A DNA stretch of 64,000 nucleotides from a bacterium 210820-DFI.6.37 (lineage in GTDB: Bacteria; Bacillota; Clostridia; Peptostreptococcales; Anaerovoracaceae), in assembly GCA_020558355.1 (NCBI GenBank), contig JAJCKG010000007.1, positions 1 to 64,000 on the forward strand. Reading direction: 5' to 3'. Each line of letters begins with the position of its first letter. Position 1 is the first letter of the stretch. Shown in pieces: positions 22,674 through 31,451 of this stretch. Under the pieces are notes generated by a model, which was not told the DNA's origin, ran no database searches, and saw only the letters and a program-made list of their open reading frames with translations. The translations under genes were made by a program, and so were the position numbers.

Positions 22674-24362
22674 TTATTTCTTCGGTTCCACTTTTTTGGA
22701 TACCAGATAGAATACAATACATCCAATCGCGCATACAGCAGTCAGAATATAAAGCCCCAGCTGTATGGTTCCAACAATGGTACCTACATTCATGTTTTCC
22801 AGAATGCCATCGAAATAATCTCCGGATTCCCACGCGTCTTCTGTTCCCCAGCCCTCATACCAAGGCTCAAAGGCCAAAGCGACAGCATTCATGATGGTCA
22901 TAATCAGCAGCAGGAAAGAAATTTTCCTGGTGTCGCCTACAGCAAGGCCCGTCTTTTTATTAACAGGGAACGCAGCGGGATCCTTCTTTGTAAGGCCTCC
23001 GTAACGCCTTCTCCAGATAAAGTACAGAATCGGTCCGGTTATAATTCCTACCATGCCGCCCAGATAATAGTCGGATCCATTGATAAAGTTAGCAAAAATC
23101 GCCACACAGATCGGAACAACACAGATCAGGGTCAGGAAACCATTTCCGCCTGGAACCTTAAATACATATTCTTCTTTTGGAATTCTCCTTCTGAGAACCA
23201 TTGCGGAAATATATACCAGGATGTAAGACGCCATCAGCATCGCGACATCAAGTACAATGATAAATCCAAACGGGAACATGCAGAAAATCAGATTGAAAAT
23301 TCCAACGGATAATACCGCAATGTACGGAACACCGTGCTTCTTATCGCATTTAACCAGAATCGGCGGCGCCAGATTATCATCCGCCAGAGAGAAGAACCCT
23401 CTGGAGCCCGAAGCGATATAGGTATTATAAATCGAGCACTGAGCCAGAATCGCGACAATAACAAAAATAACACCGAACGCGGGTCCCCAGAAATGGGCCA
23501 CTACATCCGCGTAGCCTACACTGTCACCGTCTGTTCCCCAGCTTTCCCAGTTCCCCAGGGAACCAAGTCCCGCCGTTGTAGGCAGAATATAAACAGCCAT
23601 AATAAGCGGAATCGTGATCAGAGTCCCCTTTGGAATTACCTGAGGATTGGCCACCTCGCCCGCGATGGTAGACATAGATTCGTATCCGGAGTACATCCAC
23701 ATACCGATGGAAATGCCTCCCGCGATATAGAAGAACCAGTCGCCGATGCCTTCAGCAGGCTCCGCCGTCATCTGGAAGGAAATCGTCGACGCCGTCTCCG
23801 CGTCTCCTCCCCAGTTGATAAAGCCGCATATGGCAACAACGCCAAAAGCAACCATGACCAATATGGACAGAATCGTACTCGCAACGCCTACGTCTTTTAC
23901 GCCCCGGATATTAACCAGTGTGAAAATCAGAATCATCCCGAATTTCAGCGCGAATTCCGCGCCCCAGGACATATCCCATACAGTTGCCGCGTACCCGCCG
24001 GCCAGGATCACATACGAGGTATTATCTATATATATGGAAATCGTTCTCCACCATCCCGCCTGGAAGCCCCAGAATTCTCCAAGCGCTTCCTGGACCCACT
24101 TGTAATAACCGCCTTCCTGAGGCCGCACAGACCCCAGCTCCGAAGCTACCAGGCCAAAAGGCAGCCCCCATACAAAAGGCAGCACACACAGCATAACAAT
24201 CGTCAGGCCGGGACCGCATTCCGGTATCATTTCTTCAATACCGTAGCAGCCGGCTGCCACCAGACAGAAAATCATAAACACTACAGTTGAAACCTTGATG
24301 TCATGCTTTTTCAAGCCATGTTCGCCTACATCAGCAACTGAAGCTTGCCTCTGTTCACTCAT
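22674..24362 (-). CDS. APC-superfamily amino-acid permease
   Basis: Integral membrane transporter of 562 residues with about 12-14 hydrophobic helices. The N-terminal APC fold starts after a short cytoplasmic tail at VSTVVFMIFCLVAAGCYGIEEMIPECGPG and continues to GLVASELGSVRPQEGGYYKWV. Both are typical of APC-type amino-acid/polyamine antiporters or symporters. The C-terminus extends with two extra helices and a lysine-rich tail. It has its own promoter and terminator. It is only distantly related to the next two permeases. The substrate cannot be read from the sequence. Confidence 0.88.
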   Translation of the reverse strand: MSEQRQASVADVGEHGLKKHDIKVSTVVFMIFCLVAAGCYGIEEMIPECGPGLTIVMLCVLPFVWGLPFGLVASELGSVRPQEGGYYKWVQEALGEFWGFQAGWWRTISIYIDNTSYVILAGGYAATVWDMSWGAEFALKFGMILIFTLVNIRGVKDVGVASTILSILVMVAFGVVAICGFINWGGDAETASTISFQMTAEPAEGIGDWFFYIAGGISIGMWMYSGYESMSTIAGEVANPQVIPKGTLITIPLIMAVYILPTTAGLGSLGNWESWGTDGDSVGYADVVAHFWGPAFGVIFVIVAILAQCSIYNTYIASGSRGFFSLADDNLAPPILVKCDKKHGVPYIAVLSVGIFNLIFCMFPFGFIIVLDVAMLMASYILVYISAMVLRRRIPKEEYVFKVPGGNGFLTLICVVPICVAIFANFINGSDYYLGGMVGIITGPILYFIWRRRYGGLTKKDPAAFPVNKKTGLAVGDTRKISFLLLIMTIMNAVALAFEPWYEGWGTEDAWESGDYFDGILENMNVGTIVGTIQLGLYILTAVCAIGCIVFYLVSKKVEPKK

Positions 24363-24412
24363 GATTTTACCTCCTCAAAACATAGTTATAGTCAGAACAT
24401 AATTACAATATT

Positions 24413-24440
24413 ATTATACACTTCAATTTTGAATTATCAA
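24413..24440 (-). promoter_or_regulatory. Promoter of the first APC permease gene
   Basis: On the minus strand TTGATA (24435-24440) and TATAAT (24413-24418) are separated by 16 bases, about 50 bases before the ATG at 24362. Confidence 0.65.
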
Positions 24441-24456
24441 TAAATTTCGAAAAATT

Positions 24457-24488
24457 AAAAAGAGAACAGCAAAGCAGTTCTCTTTTTT
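24457..24488 (-). terminator. Terminator of the second APC permease gene
   Basis: AAAAAGAGAAC / GTTCTCTTTTTT inverted repeat with a 9-base loop, A- and T-flanked, about 60 bases after the stop codon at 24549. Confidence 0.88.
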
Positions 24489-24548
24489 CAACAACTTTAT
24501 TTGGTTTTGGTTCCGATCTTTGCCCCTTAATAAGAATCGGCCGGACCT

Positions 24549-26105
24549 TTATTTTGTCAAATCAGGGAAGGTTTCATCAAAGGTCTTTTCGTGCTCGCCA
24601 AGAGCGTTGATATCTCTGATTTTTCCTCTTGATTTCGCGATTTTATATCCGATCATCGGCAGAATAACCGCCGCGCACGCCACGCTGAAGATTACGATTC
24701 CGCCGCCGGCGTTTCCTTCCGGATCGATAATATCGCCAAAGGCCAGCATAACCAGACACGCAAGCTGCGCAATCATGGCAAACCACGGAATCCACGCCAT
24801 ACCCGGCTTTACTCTCGCCTGCAGGATAGAATCCGCGTCATAGCCCCGCTTTTTCAGCTTGCTTCTGAACCGCTTCTGAGAAGCGATAATTCCTACCCAG
24901 GCCAGCGTTCCCGTAAAGCCTGAGAGCGACAGCAGCGTCCCGTACAGACTCGCGAAAAGTCCGGTCAGCTCGGAAATGAGACCCAGAATCAGCACAACCC
25001 ACATAAACGCCAGTGTAAAGAATACCGCGTTTCTCGGATTTCCCTGCTTATTTACCTTTGACAGGAATTTCGGAGCCAGTCCTTCAACAGACAGGCCATA
25101 CATACATCTTACTGTTCCATAAAAACCGGTATTCGCGCAGCTGAAGGCCGCTACTAAAACAATCGCGAGGAATACGATGGCAAAGGCGTCAAAGCCGTAA
25201 GCCTTCATAATATCGGAAAATACCGGTGTTTCATCGGTTGCCAGCGCAGTCGGGAATACCAGCAGAACCAGCAGAATCGGCACCAGATACAGCCCTACGA
25301 TACGGTAAGTAACGCTCTTGCAGGCTCTTGGTACGGATTCATCCGGATTCTGAGATTCCGCCGCTGCCAGACCAACAATTTCTGTGCCCTGGAAGGTAAC
25401 CAGAACAACCACCATAAGAACCAGACAAATGGCAAAGCCATTCGGGAAGAGATCGCTGTATAAGCTGCCGCTTCCAAAGTTGATTCCCACGCCTTTGAAT
25501 CCGTCTTCAACCGCGCCTAAAACCGCGCTGTCAGGGGTGCCCCAAAGGCCTACCCAGATACCAAAGGATACTAAAATAAACAGAATAATAACAATTACTT
25601 TTGTAATAGCAAGACCGGATTCGATCTTCGCGAAGATATCTACCGCGCAGAGATTGATCAGGGTCAGAGCCGCCAGCGCTCCAATCGCGAAGGCCACATA
25701 GGCCACGCCGCTGCGAACTCCGGTCAGCTCCTGCAGAACCAGAGCCACCGCGATTGCCTCCGACGGGCAATAGCATACCCAGTTGAACCAGAACGACCAT
25801 CCCATACCGGTGGATATAGTCGGCCCTAAAAATTCATTGGTATAAGCCACAAAGGATCCTTTTCTCGGTAAGTTAACAAGTAATTCCGCGTAAGCGATCA
25901 TAAGTCCGAAAACAATAACTCCAACAATAGCAAAAGCGATAAATACAGCCGGGCCCATAACCTGGATACACCAGCCTACGCCCAGAAAATAACAGGATCC
26001 GATTACACCGCCAAGTCCAATAAACGCGACCTGCCAGCCCTTGATTCCCCGTTTCAGTTCTTGCGTCTCTTCCGATGCCTGAACAACTTTTTTCTCTTCT
26101 GACAT
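24549..26105 (-). CDS. APC-family amino-acid permease (paralog A)
   Basis: Amino-acid permease of 518 residues with about 12 helices. The N-terminal signature GWQVAFIGLGGVIGSCYFLG is the substrate-binding helix 1 of the APC/AAT group, followed by AYAELLVNLPRKGSFVAYTNEFLGP. It is a close paralog of the permease at 26454-27956. They share most of their sequence, including the C-terminus GLGEHEKTFDETFPDLTK-like (here ALGEHEKTFDETFPDLTK). It has its own promoter, a structured leader and terminator. The likely substrate is an amino acid, possibly cationic or GABA-like, but this is inference. Confidence 0.9.
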   Translation of the reverse strand: MSEEKKVVQASEETQELKRGIKGWQVAFIGLGGVIGSCYFLGVGWCIQVMGPAVFIAFAIVGVIVFGLMIAYAELLVNLPRKGSFVAYTNEFLGPTISTGMGWSFWFNWVCYCPSEAIAVALVLQELTGVRSGVAYVAFAIGALAALTLINLCAVDIFAKIESGLAITKVIVIILFILVSFGIWVGLWGTPDSAVLGAVEDGFKGVGINFGSGSLYSDLFPNGFAICLVLMVVVLVTFQGTEIVGLAAAESQNPDESVPRACKSVTYRIVGLYLVPILLVLLVFPTALATDETPVFSDIMKAYGFDAFAIVFLAIVLVAAFSCANTGFYGTVRCMYGLSVEGLAPKFLSKVNKQGNPRNAVFFTLAFMWVVLILGLISELTGLFASLYGTLLSLSGFTGTLAWVGIIASQKRFRSKLKKRGYDADSILQARVKPGMAWIPWFAMIAQLACLVMLAFGDIIDPEGNAGGGIVIFSVACAAVILPMIGYKIAKSRGKIRDINALGEHEKTFDETFPDLTK

Positions 26106-26108
26106 GTT

Positions 26109-26211
26109 TGCCTCCTTCTCACATATTCCATCAATATGATTAGATTTATCTCAATTATGAAAACCGCTGGTTCAAGGGGTAAAAGCAGCTCGAATTTTCA
26201 GTTAATTGAGA
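26109..26211 (-). ncRNA. Structured 5' leader of permease A (candidate cis-regulatory RNA)
   Basis: The leader begins at the predicted +1 with a 9-bp stem (26203-26211 with 26149-26157). It continues into 6 more pairs (26195-26200 with 26158-26163) and an inner 5-bp stem (26184-26188 with 26164-26168). The inner loop contains ACCCCTTGAACC. A second hairpin, CATATT/AATATG (26133-26138 with 26122-26127), sits directly before TGAGAAGGAGGC, the ribosome-binding site. The leader of permease B has the same architecture with different paired bases. No known riboswitch class was recognised. Confidence 0.6.
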
Positions 26212-26218
26212 CTTTTTC

Positions 26219-26247
26219 ATTTTTTCATACTTCTTTTTCGATGTCAA
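26219..26247 (-). promoter_or_regulatory. Predicted promoter of permease A
   Basis: TTGACA (26242-26247) with a weak -10 AAAAAT (26219-26224), 17-base spacing. The same arrangement occurs before permease B. The predicted +1 coincides with the first base of the leader stem. Confidence 0.5.
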
Positions 26248-26384
26248 TATTTTTGAGAAAGTTCTTATTTTTGATTTTTAAAATTCTTGTAAACGAGACT
26301 TATAAAACGTCTTTTTTCTCCATTCTTATCCTTTTTTTCACCTTCTTTTCGTTGAAATTGCTCAATTTAGACTTTTAACTCAAT
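26248..26384. other. A/T-rich spacer upstream of permease A
   Basis: About 140 bases, part of the 348-base gap between the two paralogous permease genes. The remainder of that gap is the leader, promoter and terminator described separately. It is strongly pyrimidine/AT-rich and no other element is apparent. Confidence 0.5.
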
Positions 26385-26421
26385 AAAAACTGGACCGTTT
26401 TTAAAAAACGGTCCAGTTTTT
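26385..26421 (-). terminator. Terminator of permease B
   Basis: Long perfect inverted repeat (26385-26402 with 26403-26421) of the form A5-CTGGACCG-T5, about 30 bases after the stop codon at 26454. It is A/T flanked on both sides. Confidence 0.93.
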
Positions 26422-26453
26422 CTCCCCTTGTATTTTTATTGTTATAATCTGCT

Positions 26454-27956
26454 TTACTTAGTTAAATCCGGGAAAGTCTCATCAAAGGTTTTCTCATCAT
26501 TACCAAGCGCGTTGATATCGCGGCAGTGTCCAGTCTTCACTGTAATCTGGCGAACGATCATCGGTACAAAGATAGCCGCGCATGCCAGAATGAAGATCGG
26601 CAGCTGTCCTTCGCCAAACGCCAGCATTACCAGACAGATAACCTGAGCGATCATGGAGAACCATGGAACCCACGCCTGTCCTTTGCTTACTCTTGCTCTC
26701 AGACAAGTCTCCGGATCATATCCTCTCTTCTTCAGACGTTTTCTGAAGATGATCTGGGAACCGATGATGCCTACCCAAGCCAGAGTACCTGTAAATCCGG
26801 ACATGGACAGCAAGCTTTCATACAGGCTGGCCAGCGCGCCAGTCAGCTGTGAAACCAGACCAACGATCAGTACGACCCACATGAACGCCAGTGTAAAGAG
26901 TACCGCGTTCTTCGGATTTCCCTGCTTGTTTACATTGCCCAGGAACTTCGGAGCAAGACCTTCGATGGACAGACCATACATAGCTCTTACTGTTCCGTAG
27001 AAACCTGTGTTGGCACAGCTGAACGCCGCAATCAGTACAACCGCGCTCATAACCAGAGCAATTCCGTTCAAATCATACAGTTTCAACGCGTCGGAGAATA
27101 CCGGTGTCGCGTCGGAGCCAAGCGCGTACGGGAAGATCAGTACCAGCAGCAGGATCGGTACTAAGTACAGTCCTACGATACGATATGTAACGCTCTTGCA
27201 CGCTTTTGGAACAGATTCGTCCGGATTTTCCGCTTCCGCGGCGGACAGTCCAACGATTTCGGTTCCCTGGAAAGTAACCAGTACAACTACCATGGAAGTG
27301 ATAACGATGCCTGTTCCGTTCGGGAATAACTGCGCCGCGAATCCTGTATCTCCACCGAAGTTTACGGAAGCGCCCAGGAATCCGTCGCTGCCCCACAGGC
27401 CAACCCAAACGCCGAAGGCCGCGATGATAAACAGGATGATAACGCACACTTTTGTAATAGCAAGGCCGGATTCGATCTTCGCGAAGATATCAACCGCGCA
27501 AAGATTGATAATGGTCAGTGCCAGCAGCGCTCCTACCGCAAAAGCAACATAGGCCGTTTTGCTGTTCGCGCCGGTCAGGGACTGAAGCACTGTCGCTACA
27601 GCAATCGCCTCTGACGGACAATAGCATACCCAGTTGAACCAGAAAGCCCATCCAAATCCTGTGGATATGGTTGGCCCAAGGAACTCGCTGGTGTAAGCGA
27701 CAAAGGATCCTTTTCTAGGTAAGTTGACCAGTAATTCCGCATAAGAAATCATAAGTCCATAAACAATAACGCCAACTACACCAAATGCAAGGAATACGGC
27801 AGGTCCCATATCACTGATACAGATACCAAGTCCCAGGAAGTAACAAGAACCGATTACGCCGCCAAGTCCGATAAACGCGACCTGCCAGCCTTTAATCCCT
27901 CGTTTTAGCTCCTGGCTTTCGCCTTGCGTCTCTACTACATTTTTTTCTTCTGACAT
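26454..27956 (-). CDS. APC-family amino-acid permease (paralog B)
   Basis: Amino-acid permease of 500 residues with about 12 helices, closely similar to paralog A along its full length. It has the same helix-1 motif GLGGVIGSCYFLG, the same LPRKGSFVAYT segment and the same C-terminal EKTFDETFPDLTK. Differences cluster in the loop around residues 195-215 and in the middle helices, which could change substrate preference. The gene is not cotranscribed with paralog A, as a terminator, promoter and leader separate them. The pair arose by duplication together with the upstream control region. Confidence 0.9.
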   Translation of the reverse strand: MSEEKNVVETQGESQELKRGIKGWQVAFIGLGGVIGSCYFLGLGICISDMGPAVFLAFGVVGVIVYGLMISYAELLVNLPRKGSFVAYTSEFLGPTISTGFGWAFWFNWVCYCPSEAIAVATVLQSLTGANSKTAYVAFAVGALLALTIINLCAVDIFAKIESGLAITKVCVIILFIIAAFGVWVGLWGSDGFLGASVNFGGDTGFAAQLFPNGTGIVITSMVVVLVTFQGTEIVGLSAAEAENPDESVPKACKSVTYRIVGLYLVPILLLVLIFPYALGSDATPVFSDALKLYDLNGIALVMSAVVLIAAFSCANTGFYGTVRAMYGLSIEGLAPKFLGNVNKQGNPKNAVLFTLAFMWVVLIVGLVSQLTGALASLYESLLSMSGFTGTLAWVGIIGSQIIFRKRLKKRGYDPETCLRARVSKGQAWVPWFSMIAQVICLVMLAFGEGQLPIFILACAAIFVPMIVRQITVKTGHCRDINALGNDEKTFDETFPDLTK

Positions 27957-27959
27957 TTT

Positions 27960-28068
27960 TGCCTCCTTCTCACATATCTAAAATATGATTAGACTTGTCC
28001 ATCATTCAGCAGGCAACGCCTTTCCAAGGGTCAAAAGGCAATTCTAAATTTTCTGTTTTCTAATGGAC
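27960..28068 (-). ncRNA. Structured 5' leader of permease B (candidate cis-regulatory RNA)
   Basis: It starts at the predicted +1 with an 8-bp stem (28061-28068 with 27997-28004, one G-U pair). An inner perfect 6-bp stem GCCTTT/AAAGGC (28034-28039 with 28018-28023) has loop TGACCCTTGG. A hairpin CATAT/ATATG (27983-27987 with 27973-27977) then sits just before the shared ATATGTGAGAAGGAGGCAAA ribosome-binding region. Stem positions match those of the leader of permease A although the paired bases differ. Confidence 0.6.
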
Positions 28069-28074
28069 ACTCTT

Positions 28075-28103
28075 ATTCTTTCACATTTAAAATAAAATGT
28101 CAA
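28075..28103 (-). promoter_or_regulatory. Predicted promoter of permease B
   Basis: TTGACA (28098-28103) and AAGAAT (28075-28080) with 17-base spacing. As for permease A, the predicted start of transcription coincides with the first base of the leader stem. Confidence 0.5.
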
Positions 28104-28178
28104 CATTTTCGAGATTTTTCTTATTTTTGATTTTTTTAATTCTTATTGTTGCAAATTTCTACACAATTCCGCATTTTG

Positions 28179-28448
28179 TTACAAATTAAAAAAGAGAAGA
28201 AGACAAACTGCCCCAGGCAGTCCAAGCACGCCTGTAATCGCGGCGGTCAGGATATTAAAAGGCACAAAGATTCCCCAGCTTCCGCCGATCAGATTGACAA
28301 GAAGGATCAACGCGCCGCCTATCAGACTGCTCAATACCAGCTTTCCCGCCCATTTCAGCGGAACTAGCAAAAATCTCCCCATCAGATAAATCAAAAAAAG
28401 TCCTGCTGCGTAAGCAATAAAAATACCCGCTTCCAAACCAAAGCTCAT
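28179..28448 (-). CDS. bofA: Sigma-K factor-processing regulatory protein BofA family
   Basis: Small membrane protein of 89 residues with two or three hydrophobic segments and the BofA-family C-terminal pattern LVNLIGGSWGIFVPFNILTAAITGVLGLPG (key residues N, G, PFN, TA, GxLGxPG). In sporulating Bacilli BofA holds the SpoIVFB protease inactive until the pro-sigma-K checkpoint; here the role is by family. It follows recR, as in Firmicutes generally, after a terminator. A strong GGGGAGGGG site precedes the ATG. Confidence 0.87.
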   Translation of the reverse strand: MSFGLEAGIFIAYAAGLFLIYLMGRFLLVPLKWAGKLVLSSLIGGALILLVNLIGGSWGIFVPFNILTAAITGVLGLPGAVCLLLFFNL

Positions 28449-28500
28449 AAGCCCCTCCCCATGTTTATATTCTTAAAACAAGGTATGCGAAACCGGCGTA

Positions 28501-28527
28501 AAAAAGACCCGCTCCTTACAGAGCGGG
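28501..28527 (-). terminator. Terminator after recR
   Basis: 7-bp GC stem CCCGCTC / GAGCGGG (28508-28514 with 28521-28527) followed on the minus strand by TCTTTTTT, 36 bases after the recR stop. It ends the dnaX-ybaB-recR transcript before bofA. Confidence 0.88.
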
Positions 28528-28562
28528 CCGCGCCGCGGGCGTCTTTGATTTTCATTTTCTTA

Positions 28563-29162
28563 TTACAATTCTCTGCGCCCCTCCACAGCTTTCAGGAGCG
28601 TCACCTCATCCGCGTATTCCAGATCGCCGCCTACAGGGATTCCGTGGGCGATCCTCGAAACCCGAATACCGGAAGGCTTTATAAGCCGCGCGATATACAT
28701 GGCGGTGGCTTCCCCTTCAATATTGGGATTCGTGGCCAGAATCACTTCCTTCACGTCCTCCTGCTGCAGCCGCACGATCAGCTGCTTTAAATTGATATCC
28801 TCCGGGCCAATTCCTTCCATGGGCGAAATAGCGCCGTGCAGGACATGATACAGACCGCTGTACTCCCGGATTCGCTCCATGGCGACTACATCCTTGGGTG
28901 ATTCCACAACACAAATCACGCTCCGGTCCCTGGACGGATCCGAGCAAATCGCGCAGGGATCCATATCGGTCAGATTCCCGCAGACAGAGCAGTATTTCAT
29001 GTTCTCCTTGGCGTCTATAATCGCGTCCGCCAGAGAGCGGGCTTCCCCCTCCTTCATAGAGAGTATGTGAAAGGCCAGCCGCTGCGCCGTTTTTCCCCCG
29101 ATTCCCGGAAGTCTGGAAAGCTCATTAATAAGCTTTCCCAGCGGTTTCGCATAATACTTCAT
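28563..29162 (-). CDS. recR: Recombination protein RecR
   Basis: RecFOR-pathway DNA repair protein that helps load RecA at gaps. The 199 residues show the helix-hairpin-helix [17 protein letters not shown], the four-cysteine zinc finger [18 protein letters not shown] and a Toprim domain starting [15 protein letters not shown]. It begins 4 bases after ybaB, as is typical for dnaX-ybaB-recR. Confidence 0.97.
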   Translation of the reverse strand: MKYYAKPLGKLINELSRLPGIGGKTAQRLAFHILSMKEGEARSLADAIIDAKENMKYCSVCGNLTDMDPCAICSDPSRDRSVICVVESPKDVVAMERIREYSGLYHVLHGAISPMEGIGPEDINLKQLIVRLQQEDVKEVILATNPNIEGEATAMYIARLIKPSGIRVSRIAHGIPVGGDLEYADEVTLLKAVEGRREL

Positions 29163-29165
29163 CGT

Positions 29166-29519
29166 TTACAGTCCCGGAATTCCCAGGCTTCCTGTCAGCT
29201 TGTTCATTTCATTCTGGGAGATTTCCTCCATCTGACGAAGCGCTTCGTTGGCGGCCACCAGTACCAGATCCTGCAGCATTTCAATATCGTCCGGATCAAC
29301 CACTTCCGGCTTGATTTCAATATTTTTGATTTCTTTCTTTCCTGTGACAGTTACAGTCACCGCTCCGCCTCCGGAAGTAGCCGTTGTTTCCATCTGGTCG
29401 ATCTCATTTTGCAGCTCTTCCATCTTTCTCTGCATGGCCTGCATCTGCTGCATCTGTTTCTGCATATTCCCCGCGCCGGGCGCCTTTGGCTTTTTTCCGG
29501 CTCTCATACCTTTTCCCAT
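29166..29519 (-). CDS. ybaB: YbaB/EbfC nucleoid-associated protein
   Basis: Small DNA-binding protein found between dnaX and recR in most bacteria. It has a basic, glycine-rich start (MGKGMRAGKKPKAPGAG), a long helix NMQKQMQQMQAMQRKMEELQNEI and the ATSGGGAVTVTVTGKKEI strand region. A longer frame opens at 29543, but a GAGGAGG site lies five bases before the ATG at 29519, which is therefore the start (117 residues). Its precise cellular role in this organism is unknown. Confidence 0.95.
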   Translation of the reverse strand: MGKGMRAGKKPKAPGAGNMQKQMQQMQAMQRKMEELQNEIDQMETTATSGGGAVTVTVTGKKEIKNIEIKPEVVDPDDIEMLQDLVLVAANEALRQMEEISQNEMNKLTGSLGIPGL

Positions 29520-29529
29520 AGGTTCCTCC

Positions 29530-31101
29530 TCATTCGATTTCAATATTTAATCCAAGCTTGCTTCCTGCCTCTCGGGCAAGCTTTTCCACGTCTTTTTTCC
29601 CGCCGCAGGATTCTTCTTCCATAGAGCACCGAAGCCCCCGCCGCTTTCCCGTATGTTTTTCCATCAGGTCTTCCAGCACCTGCCGGTTATTTTCAACATA
29701 ACCTTCCACCGCCGCGTTGGAAGCGATGACCGAAAAATAGTCTTCCGTCAGCTCACTGAGTCTGGTGCCGCTGCGGATCAGGTTAAAGCTTCCCCGGGAA
29801 GCTTCCGCCTCTTCAAAAATCGCGTGCCACAGGCTGTCATAATCAAAGCTTTCCTCCGGCACCGGCCCGCCGCTTTCCTCCGCCTGATCCTCCATCCTGC
29901 TCTTTCTCGTTACGGTCTTCTGTTCCCTCGCGGCTCCTGCCGCGGCAGGGCTTCCTGTTCTCACCGCAGACGCTGACCGCTGGGAAGCCGCGGGTCCCGC
30001 GGGAACAGCTGACGGCTCCATCAGTTCTGTCGCCAGCTTTACCATGCACAGCTCCAGCAGAATCCTTGGCTGGGTAGACCATTTGGCTTCTGACATAGTT
30101 CTGGAAAGCTCAATAATAGCAAAGTTAATATCCGCCAGATCCAGACTGTCGCTCTGACGCCGGATCCGATCTACATTTTCCGGCGAAAGATTCAGCATGT
30201 CCTCCGGTTTTTTTACAAATTTCGTAATCAGCAGGTTCCGGTAATGAGCCAGCCAGTCCTTCATAAACTGACGGGTGTCCTTTCCGTCCGCCAGGACCTG
30301 ATCCAGCAGCAAAAGCGCCTCGGAAGGCTGACGAAGCGTAATCTTGTCTGTCAGCTCCAAAAAAACCTCTTCTCCTGCCGTTCCCAGAAACTCCAGCACA
30401 TCGGCTCGTTCCACCCGGCTTTGCCCGCCGGAAATACACTGATCCAGAATGCTGAGGCCATCCCGCACCGAACCGTCCGCGTTGGCCGCGATCAGCCGGA
30501 GAGCGCCTTCGGAGACCTGAATTCCTCTCTGATCACAGATATCCGCCATTCCCTTTATAAGGGTCTCTTCCGGAACCCGTTTGAAATCCAGGCGCATACA
30601 CCTGGAAAGGATGGTGGCTGGAAGCTTCTGAGGTTCTGTCGTAGCCAGAATGAACATAACGTTTTCCGGCGGCTCCTCCAGCGTCTTGAGCAACGCGTTG
30701 AAGGCCCCCGGAGACAGCATATGGACTTCATCTACGATGTAGACTTTCTTTCTGCCCGCTGCCGGAGGATACTTGACGCTTTCCCGCAGCTCCCGGATGT
30801 TGTCCACTCCGTTATTGGAGGCCGCGTCGATCTCGATCACATCCATGAAAGCCCCTTCCTTGATGGCCCGGCAGTTAGCGCAGACGCCGCAGGGGCGCGG
30901 ACCCTCTGATGTACAGTTGACCCCCTTGGCCAGAATTCTGGCCGTAGTCGTCTTTCCAGTTCCCCGGGTACCGCAGAACAGATACGCGTGACTTACCGAA
31001 TCGGTGGCAAGCTGATTTTTCAAAATTTTTATGATATGGCCCTGTCCCAGGATCTCTTCAAAGACCTCTGGCCTGTAGGCTCTGTACAAAGCAGTATACA
31101 T
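29530..31101 (-). CDS. dnaX: DNA polymerase III subunit gamma/tau
   Basis: Clamp-loader ATPase. Visible features are Walker A GTRGTGKTTTARILAKG, a four-cysteine zinc module (CTSEGPRPCGVCANC) and the Walker B/sensor region IVDEVHMLSPGAFNALLKTLEEPPENV. A variable C-terminal part after about residue 370 is rich in Ala/Ser. The frame opens at 31131, but AAGGAAC precedes the ATG at 31101, giving MYTALYRAYRPEVFEEILGQ and 523 residues. It lies directly after the SRP RNA gene. I saw no obvious slippery site for a programmed frameshift. Confidence 0.96.
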   Translation of the reverse strand: MYTALYRAYRPEVFEEILGQGHIIKILKNQLATDSVSHAYLFCGTRGTGKTTTARILAKGVNCTSEGPRPCGVCANCRAIKEGAFMDVIEIDAASNNGVDNIRELRESVKYPPAAGRKKVYIVDEVHMLSPGAFNALLKTLEEPPENVMFILATTEPQKLPATILSRCMRLDFKRVPEETLIKGMADICDQRGIQVSEGALRLIAANADGSVRDGLSILDQCISGGQSRVERADVLEFLGTAGEEVFLELTDKITLRQPSEALLLLDQVLADGKDTRQFMKDWLAHYRNLLITKFVKKPEDMLNLSPENVDRIRRQSDSLDLADINFAIIELSRTMSEAKWSTQPRILLELCMVKLATELMEPSAVPAGPAASQRSASAVRTGSPAAAGAAREQKTVTRKSRMEDQAEESGGPVPEESFDYDSLWHAIFEEAEASRGSFNLIRSGTRLSELTEDYFSVIASNAAVEGYVENNRQVLEDLMEKHTGKRRGLRCSMEEESCGGKKDVEKLAREAGSKLGLNIEIE

Positions 31102-31120
31102 TTTGTTCCTTTCCCCAGAT

Positions 31121-31286
31121 AAAAAAAACAAATTGCCCTTTGAGAGCTCCGCAAGGCGCTAGCAAAGGCTGATCTGCGGCACATAAGAGCTTCCGCTTAT
31201 TGCTGCTTCCTTCCGGACCTGACAAGGTTCACAGAGTCTTATTGCGCAGGACCCAAACCATACCAGACGGAGCTTTCAAAGGGCAA
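31121..31286 (-). ncRNA. ffs: Signal recognition particle RNA (small bacterial type)
   Basis: On the minus strand the conserved SRP domain IV is intact (GTCAGGTCCGGAAGGAAGCA followed by GC, with the facing strand). The ends TTGCCCTTTGA and TCAAAGGGCAA pair to close a long helix (31276-31286 with 31133-31143). A T-rich tail (TTTGTTTTTTTT, 31121-31132) follows, serving as terminator. The RNA body is about 154 bases, an extended 4.5S-like form without a clear Alu domain. Binding partner is Ffh, and FtsY (the receptor) is encoded at 52733-53629. Confidence 0.95.
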
Positions 31287-31301
31287 TTTTCATGCTTATC
31301 A

Positions 31302-31330
31302 ATTATATTCTTTTTGGCGGCATTAGTCAA
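31302..31330 (-). promoter_or_regulatory. SRP RNA promoter
   Basis: TTGACT (31325-31330), 17 bases, then perfect TATAAT (31302-31307) on the minus strand, placing +1 a few bases before the RNA 5' end. Confidence 0.88.
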
Positions 31331-31369
31331 GTAGGAAACTGTTTTCAATTGCTCCCCGCTCGGCATTGC

Positions 31370-31417
31370 AAAAAACAGAAACAATCACCCGAAACCAGGG
31401 TGATGTTTCTGTTTTTT
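31370..31417. terminator. Terminator downstream of the secreted repeat protein
   Basis: Long inverted repeat AAAAACAGAAACAATCACCC / GGGTGATGTTTCTGTTTTTT with one bulged base and a 7-base loop. It ends transcription from 31452 and separates it from the SRP RNA promoter. Confidence 0.93.
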
Positions 31418-31451
31418 AATCCGATTGCTCTGACTCCCAATTAAAATTTTT

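Noticed and set aside
24457..24488. Regulatory leader for the first APC permease similar to A and B
   Set aside because: Its 5' region lacks the paired elements and the CCCTTG loop; the hairpin is the terminator of permease A, not a leader.
31121..31286. tRNA or tmRNA instead of SRP RNA
   Set aside because: The sequence contains the SRP domain IV core and lacks any cloverleaf or tag-peptide features.
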